Below are positions 34,853 through 46,904 of a stretch of DNA of 64,000 bases, one piece after another. The DNA is from Dugong dugon. Its lineage: Eukaryota; Chordata; Mammalia; Sirenia; Dugongidae. Location: the NCBI GenBank assembly GCA_030035585.1, contig CM057467.1, forward strand, positions 69,552,941 to 69,616,940. The letters are read 5' to 3'. Within the stretch, counting starts at the first letter, position 1; every line of letters begins with the position of its first letter. The position numbers were made by a program, and so were the translations under genes. The notes beneath the pieces were generated by a model that made no database searches, was not told the origin of the DNA, and was given only the letters and a program-made list of their open reading frames with translations.

Positions 34853-36240
34853 GAGAGATATTGGTCTGTAATTTTCTTTTTTTTCTGTGGTGTTTTTACC
34901 TGGTTTTGGTATCAGGGTTATGTTGGCTTTGTAGAATGAGTTTGAGAGTGTTCCATCCTTTTCTATGCTCTGAAATACCTGTAGTAGTAGTGGTGTTAAC
35001 TCTTCTCTGAAAGTTTGGTAGACTCCTCCAGTGAAGCCATCCAGGCCAGGGCTTTTTTTTTGTTGGGAGTTTTTTAGTTACCTTTTCAATGTCTTCTTTT
35101 ATTATGGTTTATTTAGTTGTTCAACCTCGGTTTGTGTTAGTTTAGGTAGGTAGTTGTGTTTTTAGAAATTTGTCCATTTCTTCTAGGTTTTCAAATTTGT
35201 TGGAGTACAGTTTTTCATAGTATTCTGTTACGATTCTTTTAGTTTCAGTTGGGTTTGTTGTGATATCACCCATCTCATTGCTTATTTGGGTTATTTGCTT
35301 CCTCTCCTGTTTTTCTTTTGTCAGTTTGGCCTGCGGTTTATCGATTTTGTTGATCTTTTCAAAGAACAAGGTTTTGGTCTTGTTGACTCTTTCAATTGTT
35401 TTTCTATTTTCTATTTCATTTAATAATGTTCTAATTCTTATTATTTCCTTTTTTCTGGCTCCTGAGGGCTTCTTTTGCTGCTGTCTTTCTACTTGTTCGA
35501 GTTGTAGGGTTAATATTTTGATTTTGACCCTTCTTTTTGGATGTGTGCATTTATTGCCATAAATTGACCTCTGAGCACTGCTTTTGCTGTGTCTACAAGG
35601 TTCTGGTAGAATGTGTTTTCATTCTCATTTGATTCTGTGAATTTCTTTATTCTGTCCTTAGTTTCTTCTGTAACCCACTAGTTTTTGAGCAAGGTGTTGT
35701 TCAGTTTCCATATGTTTTATTTTTTTCCTTGCTTTTCCTGTTATATTGATTTCTACTTTTGTAGCTTTATGGCCAGAAAATATGCTTTGTAATATTTCGA
35801 TGTTTTTGATTCTATTAAGGCTTGCTTTGTGGCCCAATATGTGGTCTGTTCTGGAGAATGTTCCATGTGCATTAGAAAAGAAAGTGTACTTGGCTGTTGT
35901 TGGGTGGAGTGTTCTGTATATGTCTGTGAGATCAAGGTGGTTGATTGTGGTATTTGGATCTTCCATTTTCTTTATTGAGCTTCTTTCTGGATGTTCTGTC
36001 CTTCACCAAAAGTGGTGTATTGAAGTCTCCTACTATTATTGTGGAGCTGTCCATTTCTCTTTTCAGTGCTGTTAAGAGTTTGTTTTATCTATTTTGGAGT
36101 CCTTTGGTTGGGTTCATAAATATTTATTATGATTATGTCCTCCTGGTGTATTGACCCTTTAATCATTATATAGTGTCCTTCCTTATCCTTTGTGGTGGAT
36201 TTTGCTTTAAAGTCTATTTTGTCAGAGATTAATATTGCCA
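34853..36240 (-). pseudogene. L1 ORF2, linker and endonuclease C-terminal part
   Basis: Minus-strand pieces include 35,142-35,369 ([20 protein letters not shown], the segment between endonuclease and reverse transcriptase) and 35,658-35,966. The latter contains DLTDIYRTLHPTTAKYTFFS and GTFSRTDHILGHKASLN, the C-terminal part of the APE-type endonuclease with the SRxDHIL motif. Frames are broken. Confidence 0.88.
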
Positions 36241-36253
36241 TTCTTGCTCTTAT

Positions 36254-38158
36254 TTTTTAATTTTTTCCCCATACAAAAATTTATACATACATTGTTATGT
36301 GACTGTGATTGCTCTCCCCATATTGTGACAGCACTCTCCTCCTTTCCAACCCCGATTCCCCATGTTCATTCAACCAGCTGCTAACCCTCTCTGCCTTTCC
36401 ATCTCACGTCTGGACAGAAGCTGCCCATTTAGTCTCTTGTATCTACTTGAGCTGAGAGGCACACTCCTCATGAGTGTCACTTTATCTATTTTGGAGTCCT
36501 GTGGTTGGGTTCATAAATATTTATTATGATTATGTACTTCTGGTGTATTGACATTTTAATCATTATATAGTGTCCTTCCTTATCCTTTGTGGTGGGTTTT
36601 GCACAGTCCAGTCCAATCTATCTCTGAAGAGTTGGCCTTGGAAGTTGTTTTAGTTCTGGGCTGATAGAGATTCCATGGGCCATGCTTTCCAGGGTACCTC
36701 CAGTCTCGGTCAGACCATTAATCTGGTCTTCTTACTAGAATTTGAGTTCTGCACCCCACCTTTCTCCTGCTGCATCAGGGACTCTCTGTTGTGTTCACTG
36801 TCAGGGCGGTCATTGGTAGTAGCCGGGCACCATCTAGTTCTTCTGGTCTCAGGCTGATGAAGTCTCTGGTTTATGTGGCCCTTTTCTGTCTTTTGGGCTA
36901 CTACATTCCTTGTGTCTTTGGTGTTCTTCATTCTCCTTTACTCTAGGTGGTTGGGACCAATTGATGCATCTTAGATGGCCGCTTGCAAGCTTTTAAGACC
37001 CCAGACGCCACTCACCAGAGTAGGATGCGGAACATTTTTTTTAATAAGCTTTGTTACGCCAGTTGACCTAGATGTCCCCTGAAAGCATGGTCCCCAGACC
37101 CCTGCCCCTGCTGCTCTGTCCCTCAAAGTGTTTGATTGTATTCAGGAAACTTCTTATCTTTGGTTTAGTCCAGTTCTGCTGACTTACCCTATAGTGAGTG
37201 CCGTCCTTCCCTTCACCTAAGATAATTCTTATCTACTATCTAGTTAGCAAATAATCCTCTCCCTCCCCCCCACCCTCGTAACTATCAAAGAATGTTTTCT
37301 TCTGTGTTTAAACCTTTTCTTGAGTTCTTATAATAGTGGTCTTATACAGTGTTTGTCCTTTCACTCAGCATAATGACCTCTAGCTTCCTCCATGTTATGT
37401 TTCACGGCTTCATTGTTGTTCTTTATCATTGCATAGTATTCCATTGTGTGAATGTACCATAATTTGTTTATCCATTTGTCCATTGACGGGCACCTAGGTT
37501 GTTTCCATCTTTTTGCTATTATGAACAGTGCTGCAGTAAACATGGGTGTGCATTTATCTATTCGTGTGACAGCTCTTATTTCTCTAGGATATATTCCAAG
37601 GAGTGGGATAGCTGGATCGTATGGTACTTCTATTTCTAGCTTTTTAAGGAAGTACCAGATCCATTTCCAAAGTGGTTGTACCGTTTTACATTCCCACCAA
37701 TAGTGTCTAAGTGTTCCAGTCTCTCCACAACCTCTGCAGCGTTTATTGTTTTGTGTTTTTTGGATTAATGCTAGCCTCATTGGGGTGAGATGATACCTCA
37801 TCGTAGTTTTGATCTGCATTTCTCTAATGGCTAATGATCGTGAACATTTCTTCATGTGTCTGTTAGCCGCCTAAATATCTTCTTTGGTGAAGTGCCTGTT
37901 CATATCCTTTGCTCATTTTTTAATTGGGTTATTTGTCTTTTTGTTGTTGAGGTTTTGCAGTATCTTGTAGATTTTAGAGATTAGACGCTGAACATATTTG
38001 TCCTAGCAAAAAATTTTTACCCAGTTTGTAGGTTGTTTTTTTACTCTTTTGGTGAAGTCTTTTGATGAGCATAAGAATTTGATTTTTAGGAGCTCCCATT
38101 TATCTGGTCTGTCTTCTGGTGCTTGTGCATTGTTACTTATGGTTCATATTGTGTTTAT
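36254..38158 (-). mobile_element. 5'-truncated L1 nested in the host L1
   Basis: A new L1 3' UTR (from ATACAAAAATTTATACATAC) runs to ORF2 C-terminal coding. Its minus-strand open stretch at 37,361-37,855 includes [20 protein letters not shown]. It sits within the host's endonuclease-coding zone. Flanks TGCCATTCTTGCTCTT (36,237) and TGCCATCTCCTGCTCTT (38,158) are an imperfect duplication. It also contains a 122-bp copied segment (36,481-36,602). Confidence 0.85.
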
Positions 38159-38169
38159 GCCATCTCCTG

Positions 38170-38640
38170 CTCTTTTTTTGATTATTGTTTGTTGCTGTAT
38201 TTTTTTCTGTCCTTTGAGTTTTAGTTTGTTTGTGTCTGTAATTCTAAGGTGTGTCTCCTGTAGGTAGCGTGTAGACAGATCATGTTTTTAAATCCATTCT
38301 GCCACTGTCTGTCTCTTTATTGGTGCGTTTAGTCAATTTACATTCAGCGTAGTTATTGATAGGTATGAATTTAGTGCCATCGTTTTGATGTCTTTTTTGT
38401 GTGGTGTTGACAGTTTCTTTGTTCCACTTAATTTTCTGTGCTAAGTCGTTTTTCTTTATGTATTTTATTTTCATCTTTTTCATTGTTGTTGATTTTATAT
38501 TTGCTGAGTCTTTGTTTTTCTTGTTTTTTGTTTTGATGTATAGGATTGTTAATATTTAACTCTGTTTTTCTAAGTTTAAACCAATCTTTTATTTCTTTAT
38601 ATTGCTTTGACTTCCTCTTCATGTGAGAGATCTGTGGCTA
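38170..38640 (-). pseudogene. Host L1 ORF2, N-terminal endonuclease start
   Basis: NNYAECKLTKRTNKETDSGR in the 38,280-38,483 frame is the region shortly after the endonuclease active-site segments, separated from its C-terminal part by the nested L1. Confidence 0.7.
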
Positions 38641-38688
38641 TCTTTTTTAGTCCCTCTTTTTGTTTTAATATTGTCATCTTTTACATAT

Positions 38689-39244
38689 TGTCATGGTTTG
38701 AATTCTGTCCCCCAAAAATGTGTGTAGCAGTTTGACTGGGTCATGATTCCCAGAATTGTGTGGTTGGCCTTCATTTTGTGATTGTAATTTTATGTTAAAG
38801 ATGATTAGGGTGAGATTGTAACACCACCCTTACCCAGGGCACATCCCTGATCCAATGTAAAGAGAGTTTCCCTAGGGTGTGGCCTGCACCCCACCTTTTA
38901 CCTTGAGAGAGATAAAAGGTAAGGGAAGCAAGCAGAGAGTAGGGGAACCTCATACCACCAAGAAAACAGTGCCGGGAGCAGAGCACGTCCTTTGGACCTG
39001 AGGTTCCTGTGCAGAGAAGCTCGCAGACCAAGGGAAGATTGATCACATGGACCTTCCTCCACAGCTGACAGAGAAAGCCTTCCCCTGGTGCTGACTCCCT
39101 GAGTTTGGACCTGAAGCCTTCCCTTGGAGCTGATGCCCTGAATTTGGACTTGTAGCCTACTGGACTGTGAGAGAATAAATTTCTCTTTGTTAAAGCCATC
39201 CACTTGTGGTATTTCTGTTAAAGCAGCACTAGATGACTAAGACA
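38689..39244 (+). mobile_element. Solo MaLR-like LTR nested in the L1
   Basis: Opens TGTCATGGTTTGAATTCTG and closes GATGACTAAGACA. CATAT (38684-38688) and CATGT (39245-39249) are a 5-bp duplication with one change. At 556 bp it is longer than its relatives, partly because a CTGAxTTTGGACxTGxAGCCTxCC-like block is repeated near 39,090 and 39,138. It lies between the ORF1 and ORF2 zones of the L1. Confidence 0.9.
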
Positions 39245-39408
39245 CATGTGTCTCTGTTTCTCTATTTTCAGTATTTTAGCTTTGATTTATTTTTGTGACT
39301 CCCTATCTGGGCTGATACCTGGTTGCTCTGTCCCATGTTCTAGTCTTGGGTTGTTATCTGATGTTATTGATATTCTAACCAGAGAGCGCCCTTTAGTATT
39401 TCTTGTAA

Positions 39409-40306
39409 TTATGGTTTCGTTTTGACAGATTGCCTAAACTTCTGTTTATCTGGAAATGCCCTAATTTTATGGTCATATTTGTGAGACAGTTTTGCTGGAT
39501 ATATAATTCTTCGCTGGCAATTTTTTTCCTTCAAGGCTTTATATAGGTCATCCCATTGCCTTCTTGCCTCCATGGTTTCTGCCAAGTAGTCCAAGTTAGT
39601 CTTATTGACTCTCCTTTGCAGGTGACTTTTCGTTTATTCCTAGCCGCTCTTATAATTCTCTCTTTATCTCTAGTTTTGGCAAGTTTGATTATACTATGTC
39701 TTGGTGACTTTCTTTTGGGATCTACCTTGTGTGGGGTTTGATGAGCTGCTTTCATAATATCAGGGAAGTTTTCTGCCAACGAATCTTCAAAAATTATCTC
39801 TGTATTTTCTGCTGTCCCCCCTGTTCTGGTACTCCAGTCACTCGTCGGTTATTCCTCTTGATAGAGTTCCACATAATTCTTAGGGTTTCTTCATTTTTTA
39901 AAATTCTTTTATCTGATTTTTCCTCAAATAAGTTGGTGTCAAGTGTTTTATCTTCAGTCTTACTAATTCTGACTTTCATTTCTTCAGTGTTGCTCCTGTG
40001 ACTTTCTATTGAGTTGTCTAATTCTGAAATTTTGTTATTTTTCTGGATTTGTGTTTACTATCTCTATGTAGATTCTTGCAGCCTATTAAATTTGTCATTA
40101 TACTTTTGTATAACCTTCTTACGTTCCTCTGTTGCTTTGTATGTGTCTTCCTTGGATTGTTCTGCATTTTGAATGATCTCCTTCCTGATCTCTTGAAGAG
40201 TTCTGTGTATTAGTCTTTTAAATTCTACCTCTGGTAATTCCAAGAAGTTCTCTTCCTCCAGAAGGTTTCTTGATTTTTTGTTTTGGGAGCTTGCTGAAGC
40301 CCTCAT
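39409..40306 (-). pseudogene. L1 ORF1 (RNA-binding chaperone), broken
   Basis: Three minus-strand stretches give the ORF1p domains in order. 40,064-40,306 is the coiled-coil part (Lys/Glu-rich, FKRLIHRTLQEIRKEIIQNA). 39,794-39,979 holds the RRM start (NNRRVTGVPE). 39,409-39,779 is the C-terminal domain (DPKRKSPRHSIIKLAKTRDK, then NCQRRIIYPAKLS and AFPDKQKFRQSV). At least two frameshifts separate them. In living L1s this trimer binds the L1 RNA. Confidence 0.88.
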
Positions 40307-40309
40307 GGT

Positions 40310-41715
40310 CTGCCTCTTTATGTGATTTGATATTGACTTGTTCTCCGAGCCATCAGTAAGTTATTATATTTATTTTATATTTGCTTGCTGTGTTGTAGCT
40401 TCTTGTTTTGTTTTGATATGCCCAAATAGGCTGGCCATGTGAGCTAGTTTGATTATTAGCGTCTTTGAAGTTGTCTCCAGGTGGCTAGAGCTGTTACTAG
40501 GTATGTGGGCTGAGGAGTCTGTTTACTTTTCTTGTGTGGATTCAGCTCAGTTGTCCAGGTCGTAGGTCACTGAGTGTGTGGTGCAGGCTCTTACCTACAG
40601 TCGTAGACAGGCAGGGGTGATTGGAGTAGGCACAGGTATCTGGCTGCAGTAGGGGATCATGTGCTGATAAAAGTAGGGGGCTGACCACTGCCCCTGAGTG
40701 TCTGGGTAGAAGGGGTGTCCCTGTTCCATAGATCATGTAGGTAGGTGGGTTTTGCAGCCAGAATATGAGCACCCACTGCTGTTGGCTGTAAGCACCGGGA
40801 GCCACCACTTATTCTTGGAGCCCTGTCACGGGTGGCTTGGTGGAATAGGTGGAGCCACCAGTCCTCAGGCCCCTGATGTGGGTAGGTGAGGACCTTGCTT
40901 AATGGACAGGGTGGTGTCAGATATCATGAATCTGCTACTCCTCCTTATAGCAGATACAGCTGAAAATAGGCTTCAGGTATATACCTTGTCATACTGTGCT
41001 AATGAGGGCCCATGCTGTTGAAATGGGCACACACAGGTCTATGCAGTGGTGAAAGGCATTCAAAGTCCATGAACCCCTTATGTCTGTGCCTAGGCAAAGG
41101 TGCTGTGCCTACCCCGAGTTCCCAGCTTAGAGGAGCTGGCGGATTATTTTTTCCTGTTTGTTAATTTGTTCCCTTTCCAAAGCTGGGAGAATGGCCTAGG
41201 GCACACAAGGGGTCCTACTTCCAGCCCAGGGAGTACAGCAATCACTGAAGCAGACCAGGATCCAGAGCAGAGTGCGGAGGGGCAGGTAAGTGGGAGAGAG
41301 GTACTTCCCAAAAGGTTTTTTTTTTTTTTTTGATCCATGTAAGTTAGACATTTGTAGTTATCTTTTGCCGATCGACTGCCATTTCTCGTTGGTTCTGGAG
41401 ATTTGAGCTGACTCTGCTGCTGTCTCTCCTGATGTGGAAAACCCGTCCTGAGTGCCACTGCTTGTCTCACCACGTGTGCCAGCCTGTCCAGCCTGCAGGG
41501 TGCCAGTACTGGCTAGGTGATGTCTGGCAACTTCTCACTACTACTGAACCATCTCTTCCTCCCCCTGCCGCTCATTCTGATTCCTCAACTTTGTGTTTGA
41601 TGTTCAGGGCTCTTGGATTGTCATATATAATCAATTCACTTGTTTTTTCAGGTCTTTGTTGTAAGAATGTCCACAGGAAGCTTCTTACTACTCCGCCATC
41701 TTGACCCTGCCTCCA
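40310..41715 (-). mobile_element. L1 5' UTR
   Basis: About 1.4 kb of moderately GC-rich DNA between ORF1 and the element's 5' end. It ends CCGCCATCTTG, the antisense of the L1 5' start, which carries a YY1-type site in other L1s. Open stretches here have no similarity. Confidence 0.75.
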
Positions 41716-41815
41716 GTCATCCTCCATTTTTGCATGACACCAATTTGCATTAACAACCTGGTCTTTGGAACCAAACCATGCTGATAAATGAAGAGAGGGT
41801 GTATTTGTCATTTTA
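41716..41815 (+). mobile_element. LTR-like sequence, right part after the L1
   Basis: Continues the element cut at 31,640 (GTCATCCTCCATTTTTGCAT, then GAACCAAACCATGCTGATAA). Confidence 0.45.
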
Positions 41816-41839
41816 TTATTGAGTTGTAAGAGTTATTTA

Positions 41840-42656
41840 TCTAAAGCAATTACGGATAAGGAAGGACATCTACCGTTTTGCAATTGGTTTTCTATGTGTC
41901 ATACCTTTTTTGTCCCTTATTACCTTCAGTACTGCCTTCTTATGTGCTTAGTTAATTTTTTGTAGTGAAACATTTTGATTTCTTCTCATTTTCTTTTGGG
42001 GATATTTTCTTTTTGGTTACCATGGCAATTATATTTAGCATCCTAAATTTATAACAACTTTTGTTTAAATTGATATCAACTTAAGTTCAATAAGATAAAA
42101 ACTCTGTTCCTATACCACTCCCTCCTTCCCCTCTTTATGTTGTTTTTTTTTATCACAAATTGCATCTTTATTTTGTGCAGTAATGTAGATTTGTAATTAT
42201 TTTATGCATTTGTGTTTTAAATCATGTAGGATATGAGAAGTAGAGTTAAAAATAAAAAATGTATCACAGCTGGCTTTTATATTTGCCCATTAAATTACGT
42301 TTACTGGAGATCATTTTTTCTTCATATGGCTTTGAGTTACTGTCTATTTTATTTTGAATGGGCCATCTTTTTCTGTTCCAGTTTTGTTGAAACTGGGACA
42401 TTTGAATATTATAATGTGGTAATTTTGGAAATCAGATTGTTCTTCTTCACTTGGATTTTTCTGTTTTAAAATTGTTGAAGATGGTAGTTGTCCAGTTGTT
42501 TAGTGACTTCCCATAACTGTTTTTACAAAGACCGACTTCTTGGATGTGTGTGGACACTGAAGACTGTGTTCCTTAGCTTGCGTTCAGCTAGTGTTTTGAC
42601 AGAGATTTCCTTGAATGCCACAGGGAGAAAACAAAAAATAACAAATATAACAACAA
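41840..42656 (-). mobile_element. Old L1 fragment, antisense
   Basis: TACGGATAAGGAAGGACATC and TAATGTGGTAATTTTGGAAA-type text is old antisense L1. Exact ends are uncertain. Confidence 0.5.
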
Positions 42657-42671
42657 AACCTCTCCCAGTCC

Positions 42672-42831
42672 TCAGGGAGCCCAAGGTTGAGAAGGGGAGA
42701 GTGTTGACTTGCTGTGGGGTTGGCAACCAGTGTCACAAAACAATTTTTGTATTAATTGTTTAATGAGAAACTGATTTGCTCTGTACACCTTCATCTAAAG
42801 CACAATAAAAATTACTTTAAAAAATTTTTAA
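42672..42831 (+). mobile_element. Short L1 3' end, sense
   Basis: CAGGGAGCCCAAGGTTGAGA to CTAAAGCACAATAAAAATTA is the last 160 bp of an L1, with a duplication AACCTCTCC(C/T)AGTCCT on either side (about 42,657 and 42,834). Confidence 0.85.
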
Positions 42832-43089
42832 AAACCTCTCCTAGTCCTTGCAAATTGGCTCTGTGCCAGGGCCCTCCTTCAATACTTAGCAGGCTATCTA
42901 CGAGCCTAGGGTCAACCCGAGGTGAAAGTGTAGAGTCTTTTCTAGATAATTTATGAGTGTGTGTCACACTCTGGGCATGCTTATGGCTTTCTCAGTTCTC
43001 CTGTATATACAGTGCTTTTGAAAGCCTTAATTTCCAAAAGAAACTCCCTCCCTGGCTTCTCCTTCCAGTGTTTAAGCGCTGTATTGTAT

Positions 43090-43306
43090 GCTTTAAGGAA
43101 CCTTGGTGGCACAGTGGTGAAAATGCCCAGATGTTAACTGAGAGGTTGGTGGTTTGAACCAACCAGTGATCTTTGGGAAAAAGATACGGTAGTCTTCTTC
43201 TATAAAGATTTACAGCCTTGGAAACCCTATGAGGCAGTTCCACCCTGTCTTATAGGGTCACTGTGAGTCAGAATGTAGTCGTTGGCAGTAGGTTTGGGGT
43301 TTTTTG
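43090..43306 (+). mobile_element. AfroSINE, sense
   Basis: GGAACCTTGGTGGCACAGTG to GTCGTTGGCAGTAGGTTTGG; full length with diverged head. Confidence 0.9.
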
Positions 43307-43639
43307 TTGTTATTCTGTTCCTCCTACATACAGCCAGAGGCCAGGCTCCCTTTCTGGGATGCGGCCTATTGCAGTTTTAAGACTACCACACCCAGCTGGG
43401 GAGAGGGTCGAGCATGACAAGTAGAAAACCAAAGTTTTCATATGGTTTAGACATAGCCTTGTATTTTCACTCACTCTTCACTTAGTTGCTGTGACCCTTT
43501 GAGGGGTTTCCAGAGCTCTTACAAAATAGGCTCTGCCAATTTCTTTTTGTTTCTTTAGTGTTTTTTTGGAAAGACAGTAACATGGAGCTACTAATGCTGC
43601 TATCTTGCTCCAGACCCTGTCCCTTTCCATTCTTTTTAT
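43307..43639. other. Intergenic, no feature seen
   Basis: No repeat or exon recognised between the SINE and the L1. Confidence 0.45.
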
Positions 43640-45064
43640 TGCAAAAACTTTTTAATGTTAAAAAGCAAAAATAAATATTGGTAGTATAGGAATTTTCATT
43701 ACATTGTTATGTTACTTAAAAATAATTGTGGTAACACTTAGCATAAAACTCACCGTTTTAACTATTTTAAAGTATATTATTTAGTGGCATTTAATACATT
43801 TGCAAGCTTGTGCAACCATCACTGCTGTCTAGTTGCAGAACATTTTCATCACCACCAAAATAAAACTCTGTATCCATTTAGCAGTCACTTTCCATTCCCC
43901 TTTCACCCAACCCCTGGCAAGCACTAATCTGTTTTTTATCTCTATAGACCTAACTATTCTGGATATTTTATATAAATAAAATCGTACAATATGTGGCCTT
44001 TTGTGACTGCCTTCTTTCACTTAGCATGTGTTGAAGGTTCATCCATGTATCAATACTTCATTCCTTTATATAACTGAATAACATTCTGCTGTATGTATGT
44101 ATCACATATTGTGTATCCATTCATCCTTTGATGCATACTTGGGTTATGTTATGGATTAAATTGTGTCCCCTCCCAAAGTGTGTCAACTTGACTAGGCCAT
44201 GATTCCCAGTATTGTGTGGTTATCTTCCATTTTGTGATCTGATGTATTTATCCTATGTGTTATAAATTCTAATCTCTGTGATGCTGATGAGACAGGATTA
44301 GAGGTAGTTATGTTAATGAGGCAGAACACAATCTGTAGGATTAGATTGTGTCTTAAATCAATCTAAATTGAGATATAAAAGAGAGAATCAAGCAGAGAGG
44401 AGAGGAACCTCATGCTACCAAGAATGAAGAAGCAGGAGGGGAGCGTGTCCTTTGGACCCACGGTTCCTGCGCTGAGAAGCTCCTAGACCAGGGGAAGATT
44501 GATGACAAGGACCTTACCCCAGAGCTGATAGAGAAAGCCTTCCCCTGAAATTGGCACCCTGAATTTGAACTTCTAATCTCCTAAACTGTGAGAGAATACA
44601 TTTCTGTTTGTTAAAGCCATCCACTTCTGGTATTTCTATTATAGCAGCACTAGATAACTAAAACAAGTTGTCCTTACCTTTTGGCCATTATGAATAATGC
44701 TGCAATGATCATTGGTGTACTAGTATCTGGTTGAGTCCCTGCTTTCAGTTCTTTTGAGTATGTAATTAAGAGTGAAATTCCTCAGTTATATGGTAATTCT
44801 GTGTTTAACTTTTTGAAGATCCACAAACTGTTTTCCACACCAGCTGCACCATTTTATAGTCCTACCAGCAATGTATGAGGGTTCCAATTTCTCCACATCC
44901 TCGCCAACACTGGTTATTTTTTGTTTAAATAGCTAAGTAAGTGTGAATTGGTATCTTATTCTGATTTAAATTTCTGTTTCCCTAATGACTAATGATGTTG
45001 AACATCTTTTCATGTGCTTGTTGGCCGTTTGTATATTTTTTTTGAAGAATTGTCTGTTTATATC
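43640..45064 (-). mobile_element. Old L1 3' part, antisense, split by an LTR
   Basis: TTGTGCAACCATCACTGCTG, CTTTCACTTAGCATGTGTTG, then after the LTR GTTGTCCTTACCTTTTGGCC and GCTTGTTGGCCGTTTGTATA follow old antisense L1 ORF2 end. Confidence 0.8.
44157..44665 (+). mobile_element. Solo MaLR-like LTR in the old L1
   Basis: Opens TGTTATGGATTAAATTGTG and closes CTAGATAACTAAAACA, with TATAAAAG. The poly(A) hexamer is mutated (AGAATACATT). Flanks GGTTA and AGTTG are only partly alike, so the duplication has decayed. Confidence 0.85.
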
Positions 45065-45811
45065 TGAGTAAGAGCACCTAAAATTAATACTTGAGGTACC
45101 TGATTAATAGGAAAGAGCTATGTTCTTGTCCAAAGTCAGACTCCATTTTGATTTTTAGCATAGATTCTGCTTGAAAAGTACAGCCTGCCATTTCTGTAAG
45201 TTTCCATCGTACTTTGCTGAAACCAATAGATAAGTAACTTTTAGAAAAGAATGAGGGAACTTTACCCACCCTCAACAAACAGAATGATGGGGCCAGCATG
45301 CATTCCCAGGAAACAAAAGGTCAGGATGTAAAATCATTTGGGAAGAGTATGTCAAGATGTAAATGATTGTTCTCAGGAAGAATATGTTCATGACTAACCT
45401 AACCAGTAAAGATGTAAACCATTTGAGAATACGTGAACAGTTTGCTCCCAGAACTGACTACAGTCATGAATAGCTGACCACAATTCCACCATCAAGAATA
45501 ACCAAACTGGCCGGCTCACTACCCCATAACTAGGTGGCTGACCTTTACATTTCAAAGGACTTTGAACTGAAGCTGATTTACAATCAGTCATTAATCCTCT
45601 GTCTTTCCTTTGTTTCTCTATGTATAAAATTCTCTAAGTTGATAGACAGCAGAGCACTGTGTTGAGAGCACCCTCAACTATGTGTTTTCTCAGTTCGTGA
45701 ATTGTTTTTTTTTTCCCCTCAATAAAACTCTTTGCTTTTACTTTAAGCAGACTGCATGGCTTGAGCTCTACAAAATTTCTTGGTGTCACACATCATGGGA
45801 TCTGAAGGACA
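45065..45811 (+). mobile_element. 5' LTR of an ERV1 provirus (approximate ends)
   Basis: Starts about TGAGTAAGAGCACC, directly after old L1 text. It contains TATAAAAT at 45,623 and AATAAA at 45,721, 98 bp apart, in promoter and poly(A) order, followed by a T-rich stretch and U5-like text. The end is not certain; a CA at 45,810 precedes a possible primer-binding site. The internal remnants downstream are gammaretrovirus-like. Confidence 0.65.
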
Positions 45812-45818
45812 TTGCCTC

Positions 45819-45836
45819 TGGTGACTACCCGGAAGC
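45819..45836 (+). other. Possible ERV primer-binding site
   Basis: TGGTGACTACCCGGAAGC starts with the TGG expected of a tRNA-primed site just 3' of an LTR. I could not assign the tRNA. Confidence 0.35.
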
Positions 45837-46890
45837 TCAGGAATTTGGGCCTGGCCAGTGGAGCCCTTTGAGCTCTCTGTCTCCCCAAACCTTTTTGGGA
45901 GTCACCCCAGGAAAATCCTCTCAGCTCAAGCTCTGCATCCTTGCGTAGAACTCTCTTGGTTTTATTGAGAATTCTGTATTTTCACTTTTGTCTGCTTGCA
46001 GGTTTGAGTCAGGGTTTTCTGCTTGCAAGTTCGGATTAAAGATTGTTTGACCTAGGTTTGGTGCACAGATTAGCTCTGTGGAGAGTGCTGCCATGGATCT
46101 CTGAGAAACCGAAGGCAGCACTTCACGTTCAAAATTCTGTGTGCACATTTGCTTCTTCTCATGAAAAGAAAGGGTAATGCCAAATCTAAGAACAGAGAGG
46201 TCTCCTGTGAGACTCTCACTCTTTATTTGAATGAGCATTTTGGTCCTGTAATGTGCTCATTTTTAAGTTGTTGGAATAGCCTTACTAAAGACAATTTAGA
46301 ATACCAGTGGCCACTTTGAAGTTTCATCTGACCTTGCTAAATTAACTTTTCTGCACAGTAAATTAGAAAAGAAAGATTCCTGAATAAAACAGATTCAGTG
46401 GGATGCATTTTTTAATTGGAATCTGGAAGCTTTAAAATGACAGCAGGACAGTATTCCTACAAGACACCATATCTAAAACAAGCAAGTTAAAGAATTACAA
46501 CGTGAAAACTCTGCTGCAATATGTACTGCTCCGGTGCCAACTATTGTCATGTCCCCAGAACTTCCTTCTGCTCCACCACCAGCTCCAACTCCTCGTTATC
46601 CCTCTCTCCTTTCTTACTCTCTAATGATCTATCTGAACTCCCTTTCTACCGCAAACAGGAAGAAAAGAGAAGATAAGCTTTTAAATGAAATGCCCTTTAA
46701 GATTAGACACCTAGAAGAAAAAGATGAACTCCTGCAGGTTACTTTTGCTTCCTGATCCAAAGCAGAGCTTTGCACAATAGTAAAAGAACTTCCTAATCCT
46801 GGCAAAGATCTTCAAAAAAAAAATCTTACAAGAAAATTTAAAATTTTAATTGAAGCTTATGAATCTGGTCTGCGAGACTTAAATATCAGT
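45837..46890 (+). pseudogene. ERV1 leader and gag remnant
   Basis: After a non-coding leader, an open stretch from 46,159 (MKRKGNAKSKNREVSCETL) may be the matrix N-terminus. From 46,534 a proline-rich stretch (PSAPPPAPTPRYPSL) matches the linker before capsid. At 46,770-46,890 VKELPNPGKDLQKK and AYESGLRDL resemble the capsid N-terminal zone of ERV1 elements. Frames shift and stops are frequent, and the rest of gag and the protease are not seen. The assignment is by pattern and order; no function is possible. Confidence 0.6.
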
Positions 46891-46904
46891 TGATAAATAT
46901 GTTA

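Larger units (their letters stand above)
31641..41715 (-). mobile_element. Full-length L1, antisense, broken and with nested insertions
   Basis: It runs from a 3' UTR (after TTTTTTTTTTAAATTGTG) through ORF2 and ORF1 to a 5' end at CTCCGCCATCTTGACCCTGC, the antisense of the L1 5' UTR start. The 8-bp duplication GTCATCCT flanks it at 31633-31640 and 41716-41723. It contains a second L1 (36,254-38,158) and an LTR (38,689-39,244). Both ORFs carry frameshifts and stops, so it cannot move on its own. Confidence 0.9.

Noticed and set aside
35746..36154. Plus-strand open stretches of 109 and 69 codons
   Set aside because: Shadow frames opposite L1 ORF2.
41432..41704. 90-codon open stretch with Pro and Cys
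   Set aside because: Lies in the L1 5' UTR in antisense; no similarity to a host protein.
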